Shown here: positions 23,787 to 35,065 of the stretch, piece by piece
Position numbering within the stretch: the first letter of the stretch is position 1
Layout: every line of letters begins with the position of its first letter
DNA from: Pseudofabraea citricarpa
Taxonomy: Eukaryota; Ascomycota; Leotiomycetes; Helotiales; Dermateaceae
Assembly: GCA_029641185.1 (NCBI GenBank)
Contig: JAPWGK010000006.1
Span: 248,001-312,000, forward strand
Direction of reading: 5' to 3'
DNA: 64,000 bases
The notes under the pieces: generated by a model
Database searches by the model: none
Seen by the model: the letters and a program-made list of their open reading frames with translations, nothing else
Told to the model about the DNA's origin: nothing
Made by a program: the position numbers and the translations under genes

Positions 23787-25276
23787 TCATGCGCGAGACT
23801 TGCGTTTCTCTGCTACGCTGGTCCTTTGCAACCTTTTCTCTTTCGTTTCGAACAAACTCTTCACTCTACGCAACCTTGCCCATCGTTCTTTGTCCTTTCC
23901 CTCGCGAATGCTACGCGCATCTTCGTCATCATTTGAATCTCTATTATGAGGAGACTCGTCAGTGGTATTGGAAGGAGCCACTTGTTTCGCTGGAGGAGAC
24001 TGTGCCCCGCCTATCCTCAGCCTATAGTCATTCTTGAGGACGCGGAGCATGACTTCCCAACCTGCTAATGCTGGTGATGATGTATTGGCGGTAGCTTTCG
24101 AGCCGTTTTGAGATTCGGCATTACGCCATGGGCAATAATTTCTGTGTTCTGTGATGACATTGAGGCCAGGAACAACCGCTGCCTCAGTCTCCACACCGGC
24201 CTCGTTGACCTGCTTGCTCTTGAACAGCCATAATCCGAGTACTCTAAAACAAGCACTACATGATACAGACCCTTTTTGTGAACCTAGCCGCCCATGTGTG
24301 TGTCCCTGCCAACCGAAAAGGGCCATTATCAGAGCGACTTTATTTACGGCAACTGTAGATGATGATTCTGACGGGATAGCTGCCTGGGACATCGAAAAAA
24401 AGTCCTTGGGCAAAAAGCTGATCACTAAATCCAAGTCGAAAGTCGGTGGAGTTTGTAAATTGAAAAGGTATGGCAAGGTATCGCTTCTTGTGCACAACTC
24501 ATCGTAACGTTGGCGGAGAAGTTCTAGTGTAGTGGGAGGGTGTGTTAAGGGCAACTTGAAGATCGTATCTTTCAGATGATTAGTTAGCAGGCTATATTGA
24601 AGCTCAAAGGAGTAAACAAACCGTCACAGCCTCTCTTACGCCAAAGGCAGTTCTCGTCGTGGGAGTCAACAATAAGTTCAACATAACGATCCACCAAGGC
24701 ATCTTCTGAGGAAAAGGTCAGCGACCCGTTGATTAAATGGGCGTCCGAGGAATCCGTACCGATGTTTCTTGCAATCAATACAGGCTCCTCTTTTCCATCA
24801 ACCTCCTTCTTGTTCAGTTTGACCAAAATCTCGACATTGCAAAGACAACATCGCACCCGCTCGAACTTCTGGCAAACCCACCCACGCTTTGCCCACTCAA
24901 CTTCGTTAACCCGGTCAGGTTTGGGTGTCCAGTCCGTGAGGTTGGAGAAAGACTTCAAGCGTTTCAAGAAAGCAGCTCGATCCCATGGAGCGTATTTTGG
25001 CGGTTCTGCTGAGAGGGATGCTGTCGCGACCGAGGTTGATTTCTTGTGTACGAGAGGTTCTGCGGAGGATTTGGCACCACTTGTCCTTATTGTCGAGCTT
25101 TCTTGGGTCTGTGGAGGTGTTTGATTGCTGATGCGACGCTTCTTTGATTGTGCATCTCCGTCACTCGGGGCGACAACCTGCGATGCATTGTTTACTTCCT
25201 TGGGCGGCAAGGATGTCACTGATTTGTTGCCTATGCCATTCAACAAGGTGTTGAATTTCCGTTTGGTTGCATTCAT
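23787..25276 (-). CDS. C3HC zinc-finger protein of the Rsm1/NIPA family
   Basis: Predicted 478-residue nuclear protein. Exon 1 is 24622-25276, the intron 24569-24621 (53 nt) and exon 2 23787-24568. After a disordered basic N-terminus comes the zf-C3HC domain: WAKRGWVCQKFERVRCCLC, VDSHDENCLWRKRGCDD. The second half has the Rsm1 domain with FGWQGHT and SCSACFRVLGLWLF. Fission yeast Rsm1 acts in mRNA export; animal NIPA/ZC3HC1 is a nuclear-basket protein. The C-terminus is highly basic (KSLFETKEKRLQ). It is divergent from HAL2 with only 255 bp between the start codons, so the promoters are shared or adjacent. Confidence 0.87.
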
Positions 25277-25427
25277 AGCTGCGATTCAAGTATCATGTTC
25301 TTTCTTTGAAGGAGGGAAGTGTTGTGGGTTAATATTATACAATCACTCCGACTTCGTCAAGCAGTCTACTTCATGTAGGAACAAAAGAACTGAATGTCGG
25401 AATGGATAATCTAGGTCCGGTTATCAC

Positions 25428-25433
25428 CACGTG
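25428..25433. promoter_or_regulatory. CACGTG palindrome between Rsm1-like gene and HAL2
   Basis: CCACGTGATC lies 99 bp upstream of the first HAL2 ATG and 152 bp upstream of the divergent Rsm1-like start. It resembles Cbf1/bHLH sites. The role is inferred only. Confidence 0.35.
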
Positions 25434-25531
25434 ATCGAGATCCCACTTCGACTGCCCCACCAAAGAAAGGGCTTCAAGTCTTCTGGAATATCAACTTTCC
25501 AAGTTTGTTCGAAGAGGCATTCATCTGACTT

Positions 25532-26755
25532 ATGCTACAAATATTCCGTCGCTCGTCAAAAACATCTAAATTCTCCCTCGTTTCAATAGCAATTCTAGCC
25601 CTGGCTGTCCTAGTGAAGCTCTTGACGCGCGTTTCTGTTATTTCTCACCACCTTCATCCAGCAACAAGGCAACCTTTTGCAAGCATCAAGATGTCAACAT
25701 ATAGCAAAGAGCTTGAGGTTGCTGAGTTGGCCGTGCAACGGGCCACTCTTCTGACCAAGAAGGTCTTCCATGAAAAGGCGAAAGGGACACTCTCCAAGGA
25801 CGACAAATCCCCAGTCACCATCGGGGACTTTGGCGCTCAAGCCCTAATTATTCAAGCGATCAAGAAAAACTTCCCCAACGATGAAGTTGTGGGCGAGGAA
25901 GAAGCCAGTGATTTGCGAGGGAATGAGAAACTCCGTGATCAAATCTGGGCCTTGGTAAAAGACACCAAGCTCAGTGACTCCAACTCAGAAAAGATTCTGG
26001 GTGGTCCCATAGAGACCGTGGATTCCATGCTTGATGCAATTGATGCTGGTAACAGTGCTGGAGGTAGCAAGGGAAGGATATGGGCATTGGATCCTATTGA
26101 TGGAACAAAGGGATTCCTCAGAGGTGGTCAGTATGCTGTCTGCTTGGCTCTGATGGTTGACGGGGACGTCAAAGTTGGTGTCTTGGGTTGCCCTAATCTC
26201 CCAGTCGATGACTCGGCCCCTCTCTCAGCAGATGCAGGCGTTGATCAGACTGATTCTGAAGGAAAGGGTGTATTGTTCGCTGCCGTTGCAGGTGAAGGTG
26301 CAACCAGTCGACCTCTAACTACTGGTGGTCTTGGAAAGAGTCAACCGATCCAAATGAAGCCAGTTGACGATATTACACAAGCTACCTTCTGTGAGAGCGT
26401 AGAGGCAGGTCATTCATCTCATGGCGATCAATCTGCAATTGCACAAAAGCTTGGTATCAGCAAGGCCAGTGTTCGTATGGACTCCCAAGCCAAGTATGGG
26501 TCAATAGCTCGAGGAGCTGGAGACATCTATCTTAGATTGCCTGTGAGCGCCACTTACCAAGAAAAGATTTGGGATCATGCTGCTGGAGACCTCATCGTTC
26601 GCGAGGCCGGTGGACAAGTGACGGATGCGTTGGGTAGAAGATTAGATTTCAGCAAAGGACGAACACTTGCCGAAAACAAGGGAGTGGTTGCTGCCCCTGC
26701 GGCTATTCACAACACTGTTTTAGAGGTCGTCAAAGAAGTCCTTGGGAAGAAGTAG
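25532..26755 (+). CDS. HAL2: 3'(2'),5'-bisphosphate nucleotidase
   Basis: Hydrolyses phosphoadenosine phosphate (PAP), the by-product of PAPS reduction, and so supports sulfate assimilation and salt tolerance (yeast HAL2/MET22). It is an intron-free, Li/Na-sensitive phosphatase fold of the inositol monophosphatase superfamily. Metal-site motifs: VVGEEEASDL, WALDPIDGTKGFLRGGQYAV, and KIWDHAAGDLIVREAGG near the C-terminus. From the ATG at 25691 (MSTYSKELEVAELAVQ) the protein is 354 residues, the usual family size. An in-frame upstream ATG at 25532 adds 53 residues with a basic start and a hydrophobic segment (VSIAILALAVLVKLL), which could be a mitochondrial or membrane signal. The longer start is given because no stop intervenes. 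Its pathway partner MET10 is 16 kb upstream. Confidence 0.95.
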   Translation: MLQIFRRSSKTSKFSLVSIAILALAVLVKLLTRVSVISHHLHPATRQPFASIKMSTYSKELEVAELAVQRATLLTKKVFHEKAKGTLSKDDKSPVTIGDFGAQALIIQAIKKNFPNDEVVGEEEASDLRGNEKLRDQIWALVKDTKLSDSNSEKILGGPIETVDSMLDAIDAGNSAGGSKGRIWALDPIDGTKGFLRGGQYAVCLALMVDGDVKVGVLGCPNLPVDDSAPLSADAGVDQTDSEGKGVLFAAVAGEGATSRPLTTGGLGKSQPIQMKPVDDITQATFCESVEAGHSSHGDQSAIAQKLGISKASVRMDSQAKYGSIARGAGDIYLRLPVSATYQEKIWDHAAGDLIVREAGGQVTDALGRRLDFSKGRTLAENKGVVAAPAAIHNTVLEVVKEVLGKK

Positions 26756-26862
26756 ATGCCCAGTAGACCTAAAAGAGCCAATGCAAGCCTTAGATGCATA
26801 TCCCATCTAAACCCAATTATACACAGTGCCAGATGATACATATAATACATAGACCATGCGCT

Positions 26863-27719
26863 CTATTTGATCTTCTTCGCCTTCAGCCTGACGGTCTCTC
26901 CATTAACGAAGATGCCCTTCCCCTTATACGGCTCCGGTTTCCTCCACATTCGTATTTCCGCGGCGAATTGCATGACCGTTCTCTTTTCGCAACCTTCTAA
27001 CAAGATACGAGTTGGCTGGGGTGTGCTAGCCGTGACACCCTTTGGTACTGGCATCTCAATGGGATGAGAGTAGCCGACCTTAAGTACGACAAACTTCTGG
27101 CCCTCGAATTCTGGGGTCTTGGTGGTTGCCGTATCTTCAACAGTTGCTCGATATCCGACACCGACCAGTCGGAGAATTGCAGTATGTCCCTCTGATACAC
27201 CGAGGATATAATTCTGGAGGTACGCTCGTGTGGTTCCTGCAGCTTGTTAACTTGTGCATCCTATAAACAAACAGAGACACGCACCCCACATCTCCCGTTG
27301 CTCCTTGATCTCTCTATCCTCGATCTTCACAATCGCTCGTCGTAATGCAGTGTCATGCTCTATGGAAACGAATGTTGGGATTGTTAGGGACAGCTTTCCT
27401 GTAATCAGTTTAGATATGATTCCCCTTTCCCGGTGTTCAGTAGATACTACATACCCAATGGACCCTCAATCTCGACGATTGGACAAGGCGCGGCTGCTGT
27501 CCGTCCGGCCTTACGTGGCGTTGGCTGCACAATATTGAAGCTGACTTCGGGAGGTATTGACAGAGGCGCGCTTCCAATATGGGATGCACGAGTCGTTGAT
27601 GCTGAGAACGATCTTGAGGCTATGACTGGGAAGGCGGGTAGAAGAAAGGAGGGTATAGATATGGAGGATGCGGACGCAAAGGCCCTCTCGAGTCCTTTCG
27701 CCCTCGCAGTTGAAAGCAT
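26863..27719 (-). CDS. MRPL6: Mitochondrial large-subunit ribosomal protein uL6m
   Basis: Predicted 250-residue protein of the bacterial L6 family. Exons on the minus strand: 27455-27719, 27285-27398, 26863-27236; introns 56 and 48 nt. The N-terminus is a typical mitochondrial presequence (LSTARAKGLERAFAS, RSFSASTTRASHIG). The body carries L6 landmarks: IEGPLGKLSLTIP, RAYLQNYILGVSEGHTAILRLVGVGYRA, VVLKVGYSHPIEMPVP and the end motif KPEPYKGKGIFVNGE. The GK signature is formed only after splicing of intron 1. CACGTGA at 27837-27843 lies about 120 bp upstream. Confidence 0.93.
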
Positions 27720-28298
27720 GGCGGAATGGCTGTGATGTTCTATAGCTCCACAGCTCTAGAACTCTCAAAATTCGGATCGCGCCTCATGCTGAGGCTCAAG
27801 CCCCAGGAATTTTAGCTTCAACTTACCACGTGACCCCGTGCCTTGTGACGCGAGTTTCGCCGCGTCGTCTTATGCTTTGCACCTTCCTGACGTTGCCATA
27901 ATTGCAACAACACCAATGATTCTGTGATGTTCTGCACAAAAACAACCACCAGAGTAGGTCACAACTAAGAACGAGTGTTTCTTCATAGCCACGTTTTCTA
28001 CAAACCTCAGGTATTTCTGCACGCCTTCATAGTAACATCTGAATTGAAGTTATCCTCGACCAAGTCGATTCAATTGATCTTCTTCATTCAGCCTGGTGCT
28101 TTCCCCACTTCCTTCTCTTTCTTCTGTTGACTGGTTGTGGTTCCTTGGTTCTCAATCATTCTCTTCACGCCTCGACAAGGTATTCACCTCACAAAATCCA
28201 AATAGAGAGGGAGACTGAGCCATATCTCACCACTGGTGGTTCATCCTCATCCACCGGCATAAAACTGCTTGCCATACTCACTCTCTTTCACAACCAAT

Positions 28299-28317
28299 AT
28301 CATCATCATCATCATCA
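28299..28317. repeat. ATC microsatellite in the KAR5-like 5' flank
   Basis: About six uninterrupted ATC units lie 130 bp upstream of the KAR5-like start codon, inside the 730-bp region between the divergent MRPL6 and KAR5-like genes. No other element is recognised there. Confidence 0.6.
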
Positions 28318-28449
28318 ACTTCCCCATACGTAATCAAATTGAAACTTCTACAAGTAAGCCACCCCAACATAAAACTATTCAATATTTCTATCAACCTACC
28401 CTGCATCTAACATCCATTAAGAACGCAGCGGTTCATCTAGACTTCGACC

Positions 28450-30299
28450 ATGAAGTTAACTCAGGTTTTATTCTTGACCCAGGCAACAGCAATAGTGTGG
28501 TCTTACAATCTATTCAAAGCTGCAACGGAAACCACACGGTTGGAGGGTAAGGCTATCGTATCTTCCCCCCCTTTTTTTGAATCTTCCATACTAAATCAGT
28601 CATAGATCAATCTGTACTTCGCAAGCCATTGCCGATACCAAGATTTGATCCAGCCGAACTTCTTGATGCAAGATCGCGGAAGCCGGAGATCTATACTAAG
28701 GCTATGATTGAACTGAAACGCCTTGAGGAAGAGCCACTCTGTCACCGTCTTGCTGCTCAAATGCTCATGAACAATTGCCAAGGTCTTGAAAATTTCAACG
28801 AGAATGACTATCAATTCAACAGCGTTCAGTTTCAAAGACATCACATAGAAAGTTTTGCTGCTAGTCTGGCACTTTGCGACTTGGAACGAGGCCGTTTCAG
28901 TATTCCAGACGCGTGCACACCTTTCACTAGTACAGCACTGCTCAGAGTATCACAAGAGAATAGGGGGAGTCTCGAGGTATCTCCAGAACAAGTTGGGCAA
29001 TGTTTAGAAGCACTTGGTCAACATCACTCACATTGGAATACATGGCTCAGCTACCGAGATAAAGCCCTTCTATTCTGTCGTGCATCTCGAATTGATATCG
29101 ATAAAGGTAAGATTGAATTTCGATATTTAAGGCTGGACTAATTTTCTTCAGACCAGTCTATTCTGTTGCACAAGCAGCTCACGAAAGTGATGAAAGATTT
29201 TGCAGATGGCATGGAAAAGGATTTGGGGTCATTGAGAGAAGCTGTGGCCAAGCACACTCGTACTACCGAGTCTTACTTCCGAAGCTCCATCGTGAATGTT
29301 GAGGTCTTGAATTCCAAGATCCGGGCGACTTTCGATTCATTCTCAGAAGATATATCTGTAAGTCTATATTCTGGAAGACTATGAGGCCTTCTAATATGAT
29401 GGCACAGGGTGCAACTTCTTCTTTAAAAGCCATCTTGAGCAGCACAAGCGACGTGCAGCAAGTTCTCAAGAACATTTTCAAAACGGTTGTTCAGACCAAT
29501 ATTGAGATGGCCATGGCTCAAGAGCATGCTATGGAGGCTACCACCACCCGAACGAGATCCCGCCTAGAGGATATTGACAATGCGGTTGGTGCGACTGAGA
29601 CATCCGTAGATAATTTGCGGATCACTGTAGTAAGTCCCATTGCTTACTCTTGATCTTATGGTATCTAACTGGGTTTAGGAAATGCTTATTCCTGTGCTGG
29701 AATCTATGTTGCAGCGCCAGGAGGCCCTAGACCTTGTAAGAAATCCCATGTAACTTTTGCATCTCATATTGACATGAAAAAGGGCGCTGAAAATATTTAT
29801 GCTCGGATGGACAATATAACTGCATTGCTAGAGAACCACCAAGAAAACCTTAGAGTAGTCAGCGCGACTGCAGCAGACTTCCATGAAACTCTCGGGAAAA
29901 CAATGGCCACTGCAGAGTCCTGGGACGAAAAACTGCAACTCGGTTCAAAAACAAGCGACAGTCTCGTCATCATTGGGAGTGGGCTGTTTACCTTGCTAGC
30001 AGGGAACTATGGACTTGCACCATCACTTCCCCGTAATGCTATGCTTTTTGTGTCTGGTATGTTCCATAAATTCAGCACAAATACGAGGCTTTATTGATTT
30101 ATTGCTAGGGTTGGCGATGGGAGAATGTCTGAACTTATACCGAAGATCGCATTGGAATTTGAACAGTTCCCAGGCCACAGCTTTCACTCATCTCGCAAAA
30201 GAATGGTCAGTCGCAGCATCACCCGAAACCTCTAAATCTATTGCTACCACAACACTACCAGGAGATGGCCAAGAGGTCACTCACATTGAGATGAGCTAG
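28450..30299 (+). CDS. KAR5: KAR5/Tht1-like nuclear fusion protein
   Basis: Predicted 515-residue membrane protein of the nuclear envelope/ER needed for karyogamy in yeasts (Kar5, Tht1). Seven exons: 28450-28546, 28606-29106, 29152-29357, 29408-29629, 29679-29735, 29783-30056, 30109-30299. Six introns of 45-59 nt all keep phase. Exon 1 gives a signal peptide (LTQVLFLTQATAIVWS). The lumenal cysteine-rich domain has CHRLAAQMLMNNCQGLE, LALCDLERGRFSIPDAC and HWNTWLSYRDKALLFCRASR, typical of Tht1. A coiled-coil region follows (about residues 200-410), then C-terminal hydrophobic segments around 421-460 (SLVIIGSGLFTLLAG). Because most of it is exons shorter than 300 nt, no single open frame shows the whole gene. 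Confidence 0.85.
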
Positions 30300-32185
30300 T
30301 TTGCCTAAATGCACGACGACCTTTGTGCGACCTGATCCGAGCATACAATTTTATTTCCCGTTATTTATGGATGCCTGGAGATAGGGGCCACAGGCTGTCG
30401 CTCCGATACTTTCACAAAAACAGGCTGCAAGAAATTTTCTTTGCCTTTAAAAGCTGAGGCATTTGCCGAACATCGATATCCAAACCACACTCATTATTAT
30501 ATCCTTGCTGCGGAAGGAACAACAACGACGGCGTCTCCCGGTTTTATGATCTCACGAACAGATACCATTTACATGCTTAGAATTTGCTGAATGAATGACA
30601 ACATGGTAGGGGAGGGACAGGCTACACGGCTATTCAAATGGAATCATTTTCATTGCAAACAAACTCCCCTGTGCAATTCGTGAAGCTGCATAACAGTATC
30701 GATGCTTGATAGGATCAAAGTCTTACTCCAGGCTAAATTCATAAAACAGCTTTTCTCGCTAACATTCTGCAGGTGTTCAAACAAATCAGGGTTCAATTTG
30801 GTTGCCTTCTCTGCCTTTTCGCGACGTACAGTACTCCGTACGTTACAGCCCTTGTCTTCATCCTCAGCCGCACACTTGGAGTATTGAAATCAAGGACTTT
30901 TGTACTCTTTTGGTACAAATGGCGTCTAATCACACTGGCAATGGAAGCGCCTGCATATTGCGGAGGTCGTCACAAGGGTCGGCGGCACTCTTTCTGGAAG
31001 GTGCGCGCGTAGATCACGAACCCCTCGTTCTCGTTCTGCAGTTGCCAAACTGCGGCTGAGCAATTCTTCACACGAAGTCCACGGATGATGCAAGTGCAGC
31101 ATTTTGTCCATATGCCAGTATTACTTCGGCAAATTTGAGGGGAATCAATTTCTTACATCCGGGCCACGTTTGAGAGATCAGACTCGTGTCCTCGAACTCG
31201 AACTTGAACTTGGACTTGAACTTCAAGAAAGCACATTAGCATGACACGCAATTGCGACGATTGTACTCGTCCAAATCGAGAGGCAATCATGTCCCTGATG
31301 GCGGTGAAAGAATCAGTCACCTTTCAAGTACTTGCAATATTCCGATGACGTTTTTATGCTTTCTCCCCGCTCTTTCGACATCTTCCTGACTGCTTTATCA
31401 TACCGTTCCATGGTAAAAAGTTTCACAAGTTTCGATTGCTTCTCGTCTTTGAATGCCTATTCAAGAGTGGGCAGCCAATGTGAGGATTCCAATTTACCAG
31501 GGATCTTCAGCTGAGCTGCGTGATGCTGCGGGTACCATGCACTCGGGACGACTTCAATTCTTAGCATGTTGGATTTCGCGGCGAAGTCACCGCATATCGT
31601 ACCACATCTCATCCACAGGTGTCGCTCGAGGTCGGCGTCTGCCAAAACGAGGTTCGCATTCAAGGGATGGCTTGCGGTCACATTGCGGGCTGGTTTCACG
31701 AACTGCCTCCTTTCCTTATCTCTGGGCTGTAATACTCCTGGTGTCCCAGTTGTGGTCTCTATTGATTTTGGGTTGTGTTATATAGCCTTCAATCATATAA
31801 TATCGGAGCTTGTATAAGAGGAATGATACGCAACCGTATTAAACATATATGTATATATAATAATACATAATACGATAATAAGTACTCTCTCCGATACAAC
31901 CTCCGATACCATATGATTGAAGCTTGTTTAGACGATGTTAAAGGCTGTATAGCCTAACCCTTGATTTTGGTTCAAACATGTACAAGGCTGTGTGCATCCC
32001 CGGATCTGGGCTGTGGTGCAGGGCCGTCTTTTCTTAGAAGTCTGCGTCCGCAGTCCTACCCATCGTCGTGTTTCCAGCTTAAAGTCTCTAAGTTTCCGAC
32101 CATGAATCAGAATCCTTTTTTCAATCAGTTCTTCATTCTACATTCCTCTTTATAATTCTTTTCCCCCTCCTTACTAACCATAGAT
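30300..32185. other. Gene-poor 1.9 kb interval
   Basis: This interval lies between the KAR5-like gene and an orphan gene at 32186. It is AT-rich, notably 31.8-31.95 kb. The only coding-like signal is a decayed minus-strand frame at 31313-31699, listed separately. Nothing else is supported. Confidence 0.5.
31313..31699 (-). pseudogene. Possible decayed ORF with an in-frame stop
   Basis: One minus-strand frame stays open for about 80 codons (NLVLADADLERHLWMRCG), is broken by a single TAG at 31457-31459, then continues in the same frame for 47 codons of strongly charged sequence (SKLVKLFTMERYDKAVRK). The composition on both sides looks protein-like. No family was recognised. Splicing out the stop with the nearest GT..AG pair (about 41 nt) shifts the frame, so a simple intron does not explain it. 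It could be chance. Confidence 0.3.
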
Positions 32186-33805
32186 ATGACAGCTTATTGG
32201 GACTTTCGGCAGATACTCGATGTCTATCCCGAGGAATCTCCAAGGTTCAATTGTGTTTGTATTGCGCCTTCTAAAGGGAGAAGATGCCGCAATCCAGCAA
32301 AAGACTATCGAAAGGCAGCATTGATTCTAGATGAGATGGATATCTTGAAGAAGCCACAGTATTCATTCAAACTTCTTGAATCACTTGCATTCGCTTCCTT
32401 ATGCCAGCATTATCATAATGGGTTAGGTGCCCGAGGAACCGCATACTCTCAAGTCAATGTCATGGTTCGACAGTGGGAGCGAAGCATCGATTCGTTCTTA
32501 ACGGTGTACAATGAGACCGCATCATCGATGAAAGTCTCGACCAAGTTGGCCCAGCAGAAGCTTGCTGAAGTGGAGAGAGCAGCCAAAACAAGGCAAGCAG
32601 ATAAGCGCTCTGAAGAACTCAGCAGTTCTTCAAGCTACTTTAAAAATGTAAAGTTCTCTGCTTGCGATTTCCCGTATCATAAGTTAATCAACTCATAGGT
32701 CCAGCCGACCGTTACCGTCAAGTACGAAAAGCCCGAGAGAAAGGATGTGCCACTGTTTACCAAGACAGCTGATGATCCTTTTGTCTCCGATACTGTCAGC
32801 AGGACCTCCAATTTCACCTTGGGCATTCCTAAATATAAGCCAATCGTCAAGCTTCCTCCTCCTGTCTCCGTTGTTTCAACTGCTCCAGCGAAAGTCAAAG
32901 AAGAGAAGATATCGATCAAAGATCTGGCTACTACAGTCAGTGTGACGGAAGTACCATGTTCTCCCTTGATACCGCCCGTATCTAAACCCTCCTCCAATGA
33001 AATTTCTTCCACTTTGACTGCTTCTTCTACTTTGACGACTTCTTCGATCAACCAAAGTCAATCCACTAGAGCCCAACAACCACTACCTACTGCAACACCA
33101 CTTTTTGAAACAAGTATCACCATGCAGTTCGGATCTTCGAGTGCACCTACAACGTCTTTCAGCTTTGTAGGAGTCAGCGCCATACAAGCCACGAAAGAAG
33201 CCGAGACGAATTTGGAAAGTAACGAAAAGCCTGCACGGCAAAGCAATAACATAACACCGAAAGCTGTAAGGCGAGTACGTGCTCCCTACGAGGAATTGCG
33301 TGGACGGAGAGATTTCAACGACCAGTTGTCTACCGTGTTTGACTCCGGTAAAGCGATGGACTCAATCAAAAGCCAACATGTCAAGGAGATTGAGTCAACG
33401 CCCACCAAGGCTCCTGTTACTTCTCAGGTGTCTGAAGAGAACTTCGGCTATGCTTATGTGGCTCCACAGCCCACTCGGTATACGACTCACCTCCCTAGTA
33501 GCTCAACTCAGAGCATCGATGATCCCACCCAGGAGAAACTTGAACCTCTATCTATTGTCTCGAGTCTCATGTCTTCAGTACCAGCGCGGAAACCATTACC
33601 GGCTCTTCATGTGCAGGAACTTGTGAGTCAGCCAGCTGATCAAGTGCCTGTTCAGAAGTCTGAGGGTTCAAAGGATGAAGACGAGAAGCGGACCGGATGT
33701 CTTCATATCTTGGGTCTGAGAAGATTCAAGAATTGGATTAAAAGCAAGAGTAGTGGACCGAAGAGGAGCCGCAAACCAGCCCTGGATCACTATGGTGAGA
33801 AATGA
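32186..33805 (+). CDS. Hypothetical fungal protein with N-terminal Cys/Arg motif
   Basis: Not recognised beyond a general resemblance to orphan proteins of filamentous ascomycetes. Two exons, 32186-32647 and 32699-33805, join in phase 0 over a 51-nt intron and give 522 residues. Residues 20-45 hold CVCIAPSKGRRCRNP, a short Cys/basic motif that often opens this sort of orphan protein. This is followed by a helical part (about 50-150) and then a long serine/threonine/proline-rich, probably disordered region. A basic C-terminus (RFKNWIKSKSSGPKRSRK) could bind nucleic acid or act as a nuclear signal. The sequence just before the ATG (ACTAACCATAG) looks like a branch site plus acceptor, so an upstream exon is possible. 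Confidence 0.65.
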
Positions 33806-34179
33806 TGATTATGATAAATGATAAATGATACCCTTTTCAGGCGTTTATGTTGGCATTCTTCAGTGTTTTGGGATTTACCTTGTGTACGGATGGTTGCGAT
33901 TTGTAGTATTTCGACAGCAGATTCATTTCCTTTTATGACAGATTAAGATAGCTAATTATCTTATGATATTTTCCTTGTGTAGTTAACCTCAGAGTCTAGG
34001 ATATTTACTATTCTATTGAAGTTGTTTGTGGTTGTGCTTGTGTGTCCCTTATTAAGGATTTTGGTGATAATAGAAACAGCAAATTAACTATAAAGTCTAC
34101 TGTCTACTATCTAACTGGCTGCGGAGCATGAGTGTATAGAACATGTAAAGCCTTACAACATTTCCTGTCGACTGATCTC
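33806..34179. other. Convergent intergenic region
   Basis: 374 bp between the 3' ends of the orphan gene and the bANK gene. It is AT-rich, and only 3' flanks are expected here. Confidence 0.4.
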
Positions 34180-35065
34180 CTATAAATGGCTACCAAAATC
34201 AAGTTCATCTGCGAGGATCATAGTATCATCTCCACTATAAATATGATGCATACTAGCCACCCCTAACAACGGACTCGGCATCATAATTTTAGCATGCACA
34301 TCCGCTCCATTGTCCAGCAGAACTTTAACTGTTGCGTCTTGTCCATGCTCCACAGCCACAAAAAGCGCAGTCTGGCCCTCGTCATTCCTGATATCAACAT
34401 CTATACCACCACTTAACAAGGCCAGGCAAGCATCGGCATGACCGTACATAGCAGCCGTGTGAAGACAGGTCTCACCGCGGTCATCCTTGGTGGTGATGCT
34501 AATTCCATTCTGTAGTAGTATGTCAATGATGGTTGGAAAGCCCCGTTGTGCTGCTAGATGCAGCATTGTTGAACCGGATCCTGGAGTGACGGCCGTTGCA
34601 TCTAGACCCTAACGAGGTTTAGTATCCTGTGAATTGTCTGGACGTATATATTGCAAATCTAGACGAGAAGAAAGAGACGAGGAAGCTCTTACAAAAGAGT
34701 TGCAGTGTGACATCGACAAAAAGCCAGCGGTCAGTTCAGAAGATCCGGCTCGAGGAACGACACCTAATTATGCAATGCGTAAGGATCTTTTACAAAGACA
34801 TGACGAGGAAAGTGTGTCGGTGAGAGTACAGACTTGAACAGAAATAACTTTGTTGGTCTTCTTCGGCTTCATTTTCACCCGATTGAGATTCCTGGCTGGA
34901 GCTAGAACTCGTTTGTGGTGCAGTTGGTGATCTCAGACCGAAATCATCGCAGTCCTTCCGCTTCCGAGATTCCGTCTCTCCTAATTTCCGCTTAATGTTT
35001 TCGCGATATCTCCTCTGCGCATCGCGGTTCTGGATTTTTCTTCGTTGGACGGCGTCGGAATGCAT
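34180..35065 (-). CDS. bANK-type regulator: bZIP basic region plus ankyrin repeats (ToxE-like)
   Basis: Predicted 238-residue transcription factor. Exons on the minus strand: 34849-35065, 34693-34763, 34180-34608; introns 85 and 84 nt, phases consistent. The N-terminus has a bZIP basic region (QRRKIQNRDAQRRYREN) with no following leucine heptads. The C-terminal exon has about three ankyrin repeats: GSTMLHLAAQRGFPTIIDIL, RGETCLHTAAMYGHADACLA, EGQTALFVAVEHGQDATVKV. This combination is the bANK class, whose known member ToxE controls HC-toxin genes in Cochliobolus; relatives occur in other secondary-metabolite clusters. The ATG at 35065 is chosen because it directly precedes the basic region. 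The frame upstream to 35263 looks like 5' leader. It lies 4 kb from the peptide precursor at 39.0 kb, so it is a candidate pathway regulator. Confidence 0.82.
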
